Notes: generated by a model not told the origin, from the letters alone. Numbered from the stretch's first letter, positions 1-9,302 are shown. The stretch is 64,000 nt of DNA from Opitutaceae bacterium (GCA_003151515.1 PLXS01000025.1:1-64000); one strand, 5' to 3'. Translations and numbers: made by a program.

Positions 1-410
1 ACATGGTCGACCTGGACTCCAACCCGACGAAGCTTCTCGACATTGTCGAGATCGGCAAGCAGCTGCTGATCACTCGCGGCGCGCTGACGACGTTCAGCAT
101 CGCGAACGACGTGGCCAAGTATTTCGCGATCATTCCCGCGATGCTGGTCGGCGTCTTTCCGGCGATCGCCCCGCTCAATGTGATGCACCTGGCGTCGCCC
201 TTGAGTGCCATCCTGAGCGCCGTCATCTTTAACGCGCTCATCATCGTCGCCCTCATCCCGCTCGCGCTTAAGGGCGTGGCCTACCGCCCGATCGGCGCGG
301 CGGCCATACTACGGCGCAACCTCTTCATCTACGGCTTTGGCGGCATCGTCATCCCGTTCGTCGGCATCAAGCTGATCGATCTTGTCGTGAATACGGTCCA
401 CCTCGTCTGA
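1..410 (+). CDS. kdpB: KdpB, potassium-transporting P-type ATPase subunit B (C-terminal part)
   Basis: Catalytic subunit of the KdpFABC high-affinity K+ pump in the inner membrane. Only the last ~136 residues are present because the gene runs off the left edge. The sequence opens with the [11 protein letters not shown] stretch that follows the ATP-hydrolysis domain. It continues with [18 protein letters not shown] and membrane helices around [20 protein letters not shown] and [12 protein letters not shown], all hallmarks of KdpB. The ATG at position 3 is an internal methionine, not a start. The stop lies 3 bases before kdpC, as in standard kdpABC operons. Identification is secure. Confidence 0.97.
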   Translation, partial: MVDLDSNPTKLLDIVEIGKQLLITRGALTTFSIANDVAKYFAIIPAMLVGVFPAIAPLNVMHLASPLSAILSAVIFNALIIVALIPLALKGVAYRPIGAAAILRRNLFIYGFGGIVIPFVGIKLIDLVVNTVHLV

Positions 411-413
411 ACC

Positions 414-1022
414 ATGAAAACTCTCCTCCTGGAACTAAAGACATCCCTGTTGCTCACGCTCGTGTTCGCCGTGCTGCTTTGCGGCGCTTACCCGCTCGTC
501 ATCTGGGCCGGTGGCCAGGCTTTCTTCTCCGCCAAGGCCAACGGCAGCCTCGTAGTGGACAAGGACGGCACCGTCCGAGGCTCGGCGCTCCTCGCCCAGA
601 ATTTCTCCAGCGACAAATATTTCCAGCCCAGGGCCTCGGCCGCTGGTACCGGCTATGACGCGACGAGCTCGGGGGGCACCAATTTCGGCCCGACCAGCCA
701 GAAGCTCAACGACAGCATCAAGGCCGCCGTAGCCGCCTACCGGACATCGAACGGGCTGGCCGCCGACGCCGAGGTTCCTGCTGACGCCGTCACCTCCTCC
801 GCCAGCGGACTCGACCCCCATATCAGCGTTGCCAACGCGCAAATCCAGGCGGCTCGCGTGGCCAAGGCCCGGGACCTAGCGCTTGACAGGGTCCAGGCGC
901 TCCTCGAGGCGAACACCGAAAAGCGCGAATTGGGGATATTCGGGGAATCCGGCGTAAACGTGCTCCGCCTCAACATCGCCTTGGACAATGCAAGCGCGAC
1001 CCAGCCCACGGGCGGGAAATGA
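414..1022 (+). CDS. kdpC: KdpC, potassium-transporting ATPase subunit C
   Basis: Accessory subunit that stabilises the KdpFABC complex and is thought to raise ATP affinity of KdpB. The protein has 202 residues, normal for the family. It has one N-terminal membrane segment (about residues 8-32) and a periplasmic domain with the conserved YFQPRASAAG and SGGTNFGPTS stretches and the DPHIS motif near residue 134. It starts 3 bases after the kdpB stop, so the two are translationally linked. About 260 bases without a convincing gene separate it from the next gene. Confidence 0.97.
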   Translation: MKTLLLELKTSLLLTLVFAVLLCGAYPLVIWAGGQAFFSAKANGSLVVDKDGTVRGSALLAQNFSSDKYFQPRASAAGTGYDATSSGGTNFGPTSQKLNDSIKAAVAAYRTSNGLAADAEVPADAVTSSASGLDPHISVANAQIQAARVAKARDLALDRVQALLEANTEKRELGIFGESGVNVLRLNIALDNASATQPTGGK

Positions 1023-1286
1023 GCCTCCCGTGCACGCATCCTCCGACAAGGCCCATACCTGGGTCCAGGTACTCGTAGCGGCTGCCGGATTCCTGGCCGG
1101 CCTGTAGCGCTCGGTCGGTTTGGTGAAATCGGCGGCGCAGGCCATTCACACGCCGATTGGCAGGCGTCTCCGCCCCGACCCAGGTCCCTGCAGCCCTGAT
1201 ATCCTCGAATCAACACCTTCAGCACCCGCATAAACATTGGGCCTTTGACCACTCCGCTCTTAAAACTGTCCTGTGAGAACTTTGGG

Positions 1287-1769
1287 ATGAAGGCCGACCG
1301 GCTGCTTCTTCCAATTGACCTTGCGAAGTGCCCAATGGAAATTTTTCCGTTGGCCAACGGCTTTACAAAACCCTTTGAAGGGAAAATTACTCTCCTTTAC
1401 GTACTCGACCCGAGATTAGATCGGCGTCGACAATTCGCTAGAGAAGGCGATCGGCAACAAGCAGAACGATATCTGGTACGCATCGGGCAGCACCTGAATT
1501 CCACAGTTGAGGCTTGTTTTCGCACTAGAATCGGCATTCCACATGAAGAAATCTTTGCTGAAGCCTCGGCGGCTCAAGCGGACCTTATTCTCCTGCCAGT
1601 GTTTATGCCGTCGATTTGGAGACGAATTTTCGGATCTAGATACGGAGAAACAGCTCGTAGTGTAATAGGTGGGTCCTCGACCCGTGTTTTTGTCGTAGAC
1701 GTCCGATCGCGTTTCGACTGTTTGCGGCACTGGGCGCGAGAGGAGTCATCAGGCAAGTGGGCAGCATGA
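1287..1769 (+). CDS. Universal stress protein (UspA-family) domain protein
   Basis: About 160 residues with a Usp-type alpha/beta fold. The N-terminal strand RLLLPIDLAKC is followed by ITLLYVLDP, then ADLILLPVF and a C-terminal RVFVVDVRS strand. Usp proteins bind nucleotides and act in stress responses. The ATG at 1287 is preferred because the Usp fold begins a few residues after it; an in-frame TTG at 1245 is the alternative. Base composition is more AT-rich than in kdpC and kdpD. Its place between kdpC and kdpD is notable because KdpD proteins carry their own Usp domain. A role in K+ sensing is inference. Confidence 0.75.
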   Translation: MKADRLLLPIDLAKCPMEIFPLANGFTKPFEGKITLLYVLDPRLDRRRQFAREGDRQQAERYLVRIGQHLNSTVEACFRTRIGIPHEEIFAEASAAQADLILLPVFMPSIWRRIFGSRYGETARSVIGGSSTRVFVVDVRSRFDCLRHWAREESSGKWAA

Positions 1770-2041
1770 ACAAATGCGACCCCGAGCACGTGCCGCCATT
1801 GGCCAACTTTCATCCGCGAATGGGCCGCGGAAGGATTCATTGCCGATTGTTACCGCTGGTGGCCGGTAATCGGACGAAAGCATGACATGGGTGTACGTTG
1901 GCTCGTGGACTACTCATGGCTTGAGCTGAGCGAACAAATGCTGGTGCGGCGGTGTTACACTGGCTCGTGCTGATGACAGCGCTGTTCTTACGCGCGGCCG
2001 GGTAGCTTGCGTCGCACGGACGCGCAAGTTATCGCGTATTC

Positions 2042-4696
2042 ATGCCCGACGACCGTCCGGATCCCGACGCGCTTCTTGCTTCGCTCAAGCGCGACGAGCA
2101 GCGCGCGCAACGCGGGCGGTTGAAAGTGTTTTTCGGCATGTGCGCGGGCGTCGGCAAAACCTACGCGATGCTCCGTGCCGCGCAGCAGGAATTGCGCGAT
2201 GGCGTCGATCTCGTCGTCGGCGTCGTCGAGACGCATCAACGCGCCGAGACCGAGGCGTTGCTCGCGGGCCTGCCCATCATCGCGCGCAGGGAGATCGAGC
2301 ACCGCGGCATTCGCGTCACCGAGATGGATCTTGAAGCCATCCTTGCGCGCCGGCCGCGGCTCGTGCTCGTCGACGAGCTTGCCCACACCAACGCCCCCGG
2401 CTCGCGCCACCCAAAGCGCTACCAGGACGTTGTCGAACTGCTCGACACGGGTATCGACGTCTTCACCACGCTTAACGTCCAGCACCTTGAGAGCCGCGCC
2501 GACGCCGTCGGTCAAATCACCGGCGTGCTCGTACACGAGACCGTGCCTGATTCCGTTTTCGACGTCGCCGACCAAATCGAGCTCGTCGACCTGACGCCTG
2601 AGTCCGTGCGCGAGCGGCTCGCCGAAGGGAAGGTTTACCTCGGTGAACGCGCCGTCATTGCCGCCGATAATTTTTTTAAGGACACCAACCTAACCGCGCT
2701 GCGGGAACTCGCGCTCCGTTTCGTCGCCGAGCGCGTGGACAAGCGGCTCCGCGAACTCCGCGCGACCACGCCGCTCAAAACTGTCTGGCGCTCCGGCGAG
2801 CGCCTCCTCGTCGCCGTAGGCCCGAGCCCGTCTTCCACGCAGCTCGTCCGCTGGACGCGCCGCATGGCCGCCGCGCAGGGCGCCGCATGGGTCGCGGTAA
2901 GCGTCGAGTCAACGCGCCCGCTCGACGCCGAGGCGCAGCGGAGGCTTGAGAAAAACCTCGCGCTCGCTCGCGAACTCGGCGCCGAGGTTGTTGTAACGCA
3001 CGACGACGACGTGGCCCGTGCGCTCGTGCGAGCTGCGCTCCAGAACAACGCGACGCAGATTGTCGTTGGCAAATCGGGTCGCCCGCGCTGGCTCGACGCG
3101 CTAACGGGCGGCAACTTCGTTGACCGCCTAATGCGTCTGAGTGGCCCCATCGACATCTACGCCGTCCGCGCCGAGCGCGTCGCGGAGAAGCCCATTGCCT
3201 GGCTCGACTGGCTCCCCAGCGAGCCTTCGCGCGTGCAGGAATACGGCGAGGTGCTTGGCGTGCTCGCTGCGCTCACGGTCGTGTGTTGGTTCGTCGCGTC
3301 CTACGCGGGCTACCTCACGGTCGGTATAGTTTACCTGCTCGCCGTCATCGCGCTTAGCCTGCGCGTCGGCCGCGGCCCGGTCATCGCAGCCGGGGGCCTG
3401 AGCGCGCTGACGTGGAATTTCCTCTTCATCCCTCCCGTCTTCAAGTTCGGCATCTCGAAGTTCGAGGACGGCGTGATGCTCGGCACCTACTTCGTTGCCG
3501 CGCTCATTGCCGGCCACCTCACCGCACGCATCCGCGCGCAGGAGCGCCACGAGCGGTTGCGTGAGGAGCGAGCGACCGCGCTGTTTCATCTCACGCAGGC
3601 GCTGACCGCCGCCAGGACACTCGACGACGCCGTCTTCGCCGCGCTCCGCCAGGCCGACGCCCTATTCGGCGCGGAGTCCGCCCTGCTGCTCCCCAACGAA
3701 AACGGTGCCGGCCTCACGCCGCACTTCGCTGGCTCGTTCACGTTCGACGAAAAGGCCCTAGGCGTCGCCGATTGGGTCTGGCGCAACCACAAGAAAGCCG
3801 GTCGTTTCACTGACACGCTTCCAAGCGCGAAAGGCTTCTACGTGCCGCTCGTGTGCGATGACACTGCGGTCGGCGTGCTCGTGGTGCGTGTGGCGCCCGA
3901 CGCCGCGCTCACGCTCGCGCAACGCGACCTGATCGAGAGCTTCGCCGCGCAGCTGGCGCTGCTCGTGGAGCGCGAGTCGCTCCGGGACGCCAGCGAGCGC
4001 GAGAAGCTCCTCGCCGAATCCGAAAAACTCCATCGCGCGTTGCTCGACGGCGTCTCGGACGAACTGAAGGCGCCTCTCGCGGTCCTCACCGGCGCCATCA
4101 AAGATCTCGCGACCGCCGACGAGCCCACGCGCTCCGGCCTCACCGCGGAAATGGATACCGCCGCGCGCCGCCTCACTCGACTCGTCAACAATCTCCTCGA
4201 CCAGACCCGCCTCGAATCTGGCACGCTCAAACCGCGGCTCGACTGGTGCAACGCGCACGACCTCGTCAACACCGCCGTCGACGATGTGCGCGATGCGCTC
4301 GCCGGCCATCCGTTCGAGTCCGACGTGCTCGTGGACCTACCTCTCTTTCGCGCCGACGCGGCGCTCATGGACCAAGTCATCGCCAACCTCCTTCTCAACG
4401 CCGCGGTTCACACGCCCGCCACCACGCCGATTTTTCTAACCGCAGGCGTTGACGGCGCACGCGCACGGATCTTCTTCACCGTCGCCGACCGCGGCCCGGG
4501 TTTCCCGATGGAAATGCGCGAGCGGCTCTTCCAAAAATTTCAACGCGGCGACGCCGCGCGTGCCGGGGGCCTCGGCCTCGGCCTCTCCATCATTCGCGGC
4601 TTCGTTGCGGCGCAGGGCGGCGAGACTGTTGTTGGCGAGAACCCTGGCGGCGGCGCGGTGTTTACTGTTTACCTCCCCTACGCACCGTTGCGCTGA
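2042..4696 (+). CDS. kdpD: KdpD-type sensor kinase with substituted phospho-acceptor site
   Basis: 884 residues with the full KdpD layout. There is an N-terminal KdpD domain with Walker A (FGMCAGVGKT, residues 31-40) and the VDELAHTNAPGSRHPKRY stretch. A Usp-like domain follows (~250-370), then four membrane helices (~400-500), a GAF-like region (~520-650), a dimerisation helix and a HATPase domain. The ATPase retains its N box (NLLLNAA), DRGPGF, FQKF and GLGLGLSII motifs. The dimerisation helix reads LLDGVSDELKAPL. The position normally held by the phosphorylated His is Asp673 (GAC at 4058-4060). Autophosphorylation on the usual residue should be impossible. No kdpE follows; a degraded conjugation gene does. 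It may act as a phosphatase, scaffold or degenerate sensor. Confidence 0.93.
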   Translation: MPDDRPDPDALLASLKRDEQRAQRGRLKVFFGMCAGVGKTYAMLRAAQQELRDGVDLVVGVVETHQRAETEALLAGLPIIARREIEHRGIRVTEMDLEAILARRPRLVLVDELAHTNAPGSRHPKRYQDVVELLDTGIDVFTTLNVQHLESRADAVGQITGVLVHETVPDSVFDVADQIELVDLTPESVRERLAEGKVYLGERAVIAADNFFKDTNLTALRELALRFVAERVDKRLRELRATTPLKTVWRSGERLLVAVGPSPSSTQLVRWTRRMAAAQGAAWVAVSVESTRPLDAEAQRRLEKNLALARELGAEVVVTHDDDVARALVRAALQNNATQIVVGKSGRPRWLDALTGGNFVDRLMRLSGPIDIYAVRAERVAEKPIAWLDWLPSEPSRVQEYGEVLGVLAALTVVCWFVASYAGYLTVGIVYLLAVIALSLRVGRGPVIAAGGLSALTWNFLFIPPVFKFGISKFEDGVMLGTYFVAALIAGHLTARIRAQERHERLREERATALFHLTQALTAARTLDDAVFAALRQADALFGAESALLLPNENGAGLTPHFAGSFTFDEKALGVADWVWRNHKKAGRFTDTLPSAKGFYVPLVCDDTAVGVLVVRVAPDAALTLAQRDLIESFAAQLALLVERESLRDASEREKLLAESEKLHRALLDGVSDELKAPLAVLTGAIKDLATADEPTRSGLTAEMDTAARRLTRLVNNLLDQTRLESGTLKPRLDWCNAHDLVNTAVDDVRDALAGHPFESDVLVDLPLFRADAALMDQVIANLLLNAAVHTPATTPIFLTAGVDGARARIFFTVADRGPGFPMEMRERLFQKFQRGDAARAGGLGLGLSIIRGFVAAQGGETVVGENPGGGAVFTVYLPYAPLR

Positions 4697-4749
4697 ATTC
4701 GGTGCGTGGCGGATATCTGGCGCCTAGGGTGCTTACAGCCGAAACTGCG

Positions 4750-5243
4750 TCACGGGCGACTGGCCGCGATCGCGACTACCACCGTTGGCCGATCCGCCAT
4801 TGAAAACAAGATGGGCCACACGATCACTTGCTCATAGCAGATGAGCACCGCCGCGCGTTCGTCGGCCACATCCATCACGGGGTCTTTAAACCGATAAGCG
4901 TGCGTCCCGTCACTCGCCCACGGCCGCCACATGGTTAGTAGCACGGGCATTCTCTGCCGATAAATGACTTTTGAACCCGTGCGGTTTACGAAAGAAGAAT
5001 ATTCGCTGAACGACCGTCGCCCTCCCCGACCGCAGCGCCCAGGAGGACGGTTTTATCGCCACTTGAGATCAGCCCTTCCTTCCACAAAGCCTCTGGCAGC
5101 TCAAACCACAGCCCACCGATTGATTCGGGGAGGACGATCACCCGGTCGGGGGTTGACGCCGCGAGCTTCGGTAGCGCTGTCGCCCGCTTTAGTTCTCGCT
5201 CAGAATCAACCTCTCCGTCTCCAAATGGCTCTTTCGTGTCCAA
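4750..5243 (-). pseudogene. TraB-like conjugal transfer protein remnant (carbon-nitrogen hydrolase fold)
   Basis: Two adjacent minus-strand fragments in different frames look like one broken gene. The upstream piece (5243 to 4986) carries RVIVLPESIGGLWFE, whose Glu matches the nitrilase-type catalytic Glu. The downstream piece (4950 to 4750) carries AAVLICYEQVIVWPIL, with the nucleophilic Cys. This is the motif pattern I associate with the hydrolase domain of TraB in conjugative elements. A frameshift lies near 4950-4990 and neither end is complete. It is probably a relic of an integrated conjugative element inserted just after kdpD. Confidence 0.6.
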
Positions 5244-5260
5244 CCATCTATATTATGTTA

Positions 5261-5329
5261 TTTTGTTGACCGATGGCTCGCTTGCGAAAACCAGACGCAC
5301 CGGACTCGATTCTCGGCGACCGCACCATT
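5261..5329 (+). repeat. Direct repeat A with tRNA 3'-end-like terminus
   Basis: A 69-base element matches 7596-7664 at 57 of 69 positions without gaps. Its right half can be read as the 3' end of a tRNA. A weak T-arm (CCGGA / CTCGG around CTCGATT) is followed by CGACCGC, discriminator A and CCA. This is the expected order of T-stem, 7-base acceptor strand, A73 and CCA. The acceptor strand and A73 would suit a tRNA-Leu. With repeat B it brackets the TIR-TPR gene, so it is a candidate attachment site. Confidence 0.65.
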
Positions 5330-5456
5330 AATTTATCGGTAAATTCGATCAGAATCAGATTTTGATCTGTAATATTCTCGGGGTAGCCTCCACGCACCGG
5401 CTTTAATCTGGCAAGAAACCGGGGTCGTCCCCACCTTGGGGGCTGCTCCACGCTTC

Positions 5457-7394
5457 ATGCCAGACAGCGCCCAAATCGGGACCCCCCATGGGGCCGTCTT
5501 CCTCAGCTATGCCTCGCAGGACGCGCAGGCGGCCAAACGTATCTGTGAGGCCCTGCATGCGGCTGGAATCGAAGTTTGGTTTGACCAGAGCGAACTGGTT
5601 GGTGGCGACGTTTGGGACCAAAGCATTCGCAGGCAGATCAATGAATGCGCCCTGTTCGTGCCAATCATTTCGTCCAACACGCAGGGGAGACTCGAAGGTT
5701 ACTTTCGCCTCGAGTGGCGCCTGGCGGAGCAGCGCTCGCACCTCATGGCCAGGGGAAAGCCGTTTCTGGTGCCGGTTGTTTTGGATGGGACCAAAGACAA
5801 CGGCGCGCACGTGCCAGACTCTTTCCTCGAGGTGCAATGGACTCGGCTGCCCGAGGGTGCGGCGACGCCCGCCTTTTGCGAACGCATGACGAAGCTCCTC
5901 CAATTTGGGTCGGCGGGCCGCGTTGAGTCTCCGCAGAAGCCGCAACCCGCGCCTTCCGCCGTGACCCCAAGGGCGGGGCGCCCTTGGCTGTTGCCTGCAG
6001 TTGTAGTTCTCGCGGCGGCGGGCGTGGCCTTAGCTGTGTGGCGACCGAGGCACGTGGCCCCCGATGCTCGGCAGACGGAAGCTTCACCCGCATCCTCACC
6101 TGCAGCGTCGGCCGAGTTCGCGCAGGTTCGGGCGAGGGTGCAGGCGGACCAGTGGAAGATGGGAGATTTCGATGCCGTATCCTCCATCCTTGGCCGGGTC
6201 ATCCAGGCCAACCCGGACAACGCGGACGCGTGGGCACTGAGGAGCATCATCAACAGCCTGCAGGTGCTGCGCAATTTTGACTCCGGCACGAGGCCTCTTG
6301 AGGAAGGCAGGGCCGCCGCCGAGCGGGCCTTGAGCCTTACGCCCACCTCTCCGTTCGCCGACTTGGCGCAGGGTATGCACCTGACAGCGATGATTAGCCG
6401 CGGCGGAGACCCGTTATCGGCCCGGCCGTATGTGGACCGGGCAATCGCCGCACTGCCTCACGACGGGCTGACGCGCTACGCCGAGCTCACGTCCTACTGG
6501 CTCGGCTATCAGTTCGAGGGCACGGAACGGAGTGCCATGGCCTGGCTCACGGACGATCCGCATGCCAGCTTTCCGCGATGGATTCTCGCCCAGATGTACC
6601 TCGGGTTCCGCGATCCCATTGATGCTGAGAAATGGGCGAACGGGGCAGTGTCAGACGAAGGAATCACTGGGCTTCGGGCGCGGCTCACGGTCTTTGAGTC
6701 GAACTATTACCTTAGGGCTGACCTGAAGGCCGCACGGGCGGCGCTGGAGCGGATCCCGGTGGGCGCCCGATCAACAAGCGACCGAGCGTTGTTCGCACTT
6801 TGGCTTGAAGCGATGGCGGAGGGAAATTTTGACCAAGCCTTGCAGGAGCTGGAAAGGGCGCCCAAGGCCATGTTTTCGGATCGCGTCTATCACGGGCCAA
6901 AGGCGCTGCTTGCCGGTCTGGCCCACAAGGCGGCTGGGCGGTCCGACGTGGCGCTTTCGCAGTTCCACGAGGCGGAGAAATTGCTGAAGGGGGAGTTGGA
7001 AACCGATGCGGAGAACGAAGAGCTGCACGCCGTGCTGGCCTACACGCTGGCCTGCTCCGGTCGCTCGGCCGAGGCCCGGGGCGAGCTTGCATCGTTGGAG
7101 CCGTTGATGCGCGGTCGGGCGCCGAGCATTTACAGCGACCCGATTGTCCTCTTGATCGCGCAGACTCACGGTATGCTTGGAGAAGCCGACGAGATGGTGG
7201 TGTGGCTCAGGAAGCTCCTGAGTGCGCCAGCCGAGCCGACGTTCACACCTGCGTCGCTGAGAATTGATCCAAGATTCAAGGATGTGATCGGGTGGCCCCA
7301 GATGCAGGCGCTGTTGGCAGAATTCAGCCGGTTGGATCAATACGGCTCCGGGAAGGCCACGGCCCCGATGCCGTCATCTTTGGGCCCTCGTTGA
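5457..7394 (+). CDS. TIR-domain membrane protein with C-terminal TPR-like repeats
   Basis: About 645 residues. The TIR domain (residues ~13-145) has VFLSYASQD, VWFDQSELVGGDVWD and GYFRLEWRLA. Glu86 in FRLEW aligns with the catalytic Glu of NAD+-cleaving TIR domains. A proline-rich linker leads to one membrane helix (~176-196). A long helical region with TPR-like units follows (~220-630). TIR-NADases commonly act in phage defence, and TPR regions often sense partners; that role here is inference. The ATG at 5457 is used because the TIR fold starts soon after; a TTG at 5436 is possible. It resembles the protein at 56518-58806 but lacks its TolB-like domain. Direct tRNA-end-like repeats bracket it. 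Confidence 0.85.
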   Translation: MPDSAQIGTPHGAVFLSYASQDAQAAKRICEALHAAGIEVWFDQSELVGGDVWDQSIRRQINECALFVPIISSNTQGRLEGYFRLEWRLAEQRSHLMARGKPFLVPVVLDGTKDNGAHVPDSFLEVQWTRLPEGAATPAFCERMTKLLQFGSAGRVESPQKPQPAPSAVTPRAGRPWLLPAVVVLAAAGVALAVWRPRHVAPDARQTEASPASSPAASAEFAQVRARVQADQWKMGDFDAVSSILGRVIQANPDNADAWALRSIINSLQVLRNFDSGTRPLEEGRAAAERALSLTPTSPFADLAQGMHLTAMISRGGDPLSARPYVDRAIAALPHDGLTRYAELTSYWLGYQFEGTERSAMAWLTDDPHASFPRWILAQMYLGFRDPIDAEKWANGAVSDEGITGLRARLTVFESNYYLRADLKAARAALERIPVGARSTSDRALFALWLEAMAEGNFDQALQELERAPKAMFSDRVYHGPKALLAGLAHKAAGRSDVALSQFHEAEKLLKGELETDAENEELHAVLAYTLACSGRSAEARGELASLEPLMRGRAPSIYSDPIVLLIAQTHGMLGEADEMVVWLRKLLSAPAEPTFTPASLRIDPRFKDVIGWPQMQALLAEFSRLDQYGSGKATAPMPSSLGPR

Positions 7395-7453
7395 GCCTTG
7401 GACGGACTTCGCCTTCGGACCATGTTTGGCGGCGATAGCGGGTGGTCTGCCGG

Positions 7454-8002
7454 TCATCCTGGAGCCTTTGGCGACGCTAAAGGCGCTTGGTCGTCAATTC
7501 CTGTCCGATTTCTGCTAACATTGGTGCCGCTTTGTGCAACCTCCTGCCTCCTCGTGCAACGTCGGCAAATGCGGGACTTTCGTCGGAATGGCGGATTTTG
7601 TTGACCGGCAGCGCGCATACGGAAACGTGACTCACCGGATTCGATTCTCGGCGGCCGCACCATTTGCGTGGCCCGGTCCACGAGCCAACTGATCGGGTCT
7701 ACTCCAAAGATCCGGCCTTCGGCGCCCTGTTTCTGGGCCTCGGCCATTGCCTCAGCCGGATGATCGTCGGCAAGGTAGCGTCCGAGGATCTCATTCTCGG
7801 CCTGCAGCCAGTGGATAAGGTCGCTTCCCTTGGTGCCTCCTGAGTCCCGCCAGAGGCTGTCTGCACGTCTGGCCACTCGAAGCTCCAGCCGCACGAGTTC
7901 TCCCTCAGCGAGCGGCGCGGCATCGGGGCTCTTATCGGTCGGGGCTATTTTGGGCGTAAACTGGTGTAAAGCGGGCGGTAGCTGACCCCGCGGGCGGCAC
8001 AC
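7454..8002 (-). pseudogene. DUF2934-like small protein, 3' end overwritten by repeat B
   Basis: The open frame contains a recognisable DUF2934-type core. The stretch ARRADSLWRDSGGTKGSDLI followed by HWLQAENEIL matches the family pattern of a helix with a W, a G-rich turn and HWLxAE. Downstream of that core, from about 7664, the frame simply translates the reverse strand of repeat B and then unrelated sequence. The natural C-terminus therefore looks lost. The function of DUF2934 proteins is unknown. Start and end of the functional gene are uncertain; the credible portion is about 7670-7950. Confidence 0.45.
7596..7664 (+). repeat. Direct repeat B with tRNA 3'-end-like terminus
   Basis: Partner of the element at 5261-5329 (57 of 69 bases identical, same orientation). 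It ends in CTCGG, CGGCCGC, A, CCA, which again can be read as T-stem, acceptor strand, discriminator and CCA. It lies about 200 bases after the stop of the TIR-TPR gene and inside the frame of the DUF2934 remnant, consistent with an integration junction. Confidence 0.65.
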
Positions 8003-8319
8003 GTTCGCGAAACGGCTTTACCATTGGCTCTCGTCGGCAAAAGTCTGGCCTTGTCTTGCGAGGTGGAACCCGGAAGCGCCCGACGGACAAACCCGGTACA
8101 TTTGCTTCCACGAAATCGGTCGTGGTAGCTTCAAAAGTGGGCGGATTCATAGATTTGCTTCCAACATCGCCTGAGACTTACCTCCAATTCCCGCATCTCT
8201 ATAGTTGCAACTCAATGGTCCATAATTACTTAGGTACAATGAGTATGATGTTAAGTACCGTGCCGCCCACGGCTACTTCGTAGCGACATAAAGTAAACAT
8301 GGCTCGAATTGGGTCACAG
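8003..8319. other. Intergenic stretch without a supported gene
   Basis: About 320 bases of mixed composition between the DUF2934 remnant and the recombinase. I see a short inverted repeat CCACGA/TCGTGG near 8108-8125, two copies of ATTTGCTTCCA near 8100 and 8153, and TATGATGTTAAGTA at 8244-8257. The last is nearly repeated at 10094-10107. No open frame here looks coding. Confidence 0.5.
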
Positions 8320-9280
8320 TCACTGCGCTAACGGATCGCCGAACGTTGCTGCATTGGCGTTCGCGAATTTCTTCTGAGCTTTCTTCGAGGCGTTACGGTA
8401 GCGGAGAACCATCCTGAAGTCCGCATGGTCGGAGAACTGCATCACAGAATCTAGCGTTTCGCCAAGCCTGGCCGCGTTCACGATCGCGTTCGTGATGGCA
8501 CTGTGTCGGATACCGTGCGGGCGTGTACGGCACCCGGCCGCCTCGCTGAACTCTGTCACGATCTCATAGATTGCTGACCCAGAAATTCTGGCGTTCCAGC
8601 CAGGCACCAAGTTCACGAACACCGGGCCGACCCGGCTCTTCGACCGGGTAGGGTGCACAGCAAGCCACCTGCGGAGGGCAGCGCACGTCTCGAAAGGCAG
8701 ATCCTTCCATCTTTTCTTTTCGCGGCCCTTAAGCCGAACTCGGATCCTCTTGGGCAGATCGAGATCGTTGAGGTCCATGTTGATCACCGCACCGCGGCGC
8801 AAACCAAGATCGGCCATTAAGCGGATAATAGCGTAAGCCCGGCGGCCCTTGGCTGATTCATCCTTTGCTACGTGAAAAACGATCCGCCTCATGTCGTTCA
8901 GGTCCGGCCCGTCCGCGTTGTGAACGGGCTCGTCCTTGATATTTGGAACATCGATCGACCAACTGACGATTGACCGACGATGAGCAACCTGAACCAGCTT
9001 TCGCAGTGTGGACAGTCGCCGATTGATGGTTGAAGAGGACAGCTCCCTCCGCGTATCCATGTCTGCACGGTAGTCGCGAACGAGCGCGTTGGCAGATTCG
9101 AATCCGCCAGCTAGCAATTGCCGCAAGGCTCCTTGCCTCCTGACCCTTCGGCAGCTTTATGTATTCCTGGCTAAAATCCTTCAGATCCTTTTCGTAGGCC
9201 TGTCGGGTAGCGGCGCTCAAGTCCGCGAGCACGTCGCTCAAGAGCTTCCCATAAGGATCGATGGTCTGCGCTTCGGCCAT
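8320..9280 (-). pseudogene. Tyrosine recombinase/integrase, frameshifted
   Basis: The catalytic half (9126 to 8320) has the tyrosine-recombinase signature: Arg in LGLRRGAV, Lys in LKGREKKRWK, HGIRHS (H-x-x-R), His in FSDHAD and the nucleophilic Tyr in MVLRYRN. The N-terminal core-binding half (MAEAQTIDPYGKLLSDVLAD, from 9280) lies in another frame that runs out of phase at about 9115-9130. One base gain or loss there joins the two. Unless translation shifts frame, the enzyme lacks its N-terminal DNA-binding part and is probably inactive. It is the only recombinase besides the IS4 transposase in the window, which may explain why the island now looks fixed. Confidence 0.8.
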
Positions 9281-9302
9281 GGGCCAAGAGGGAAGCTCAA
9301 AG

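Noticed and set aside
1030..1107. 25-codon GTG-started frame after kdpC
   Set aside because: Too short, no recognisable homology (it is not KdpF-like) and no ribosome binding site.
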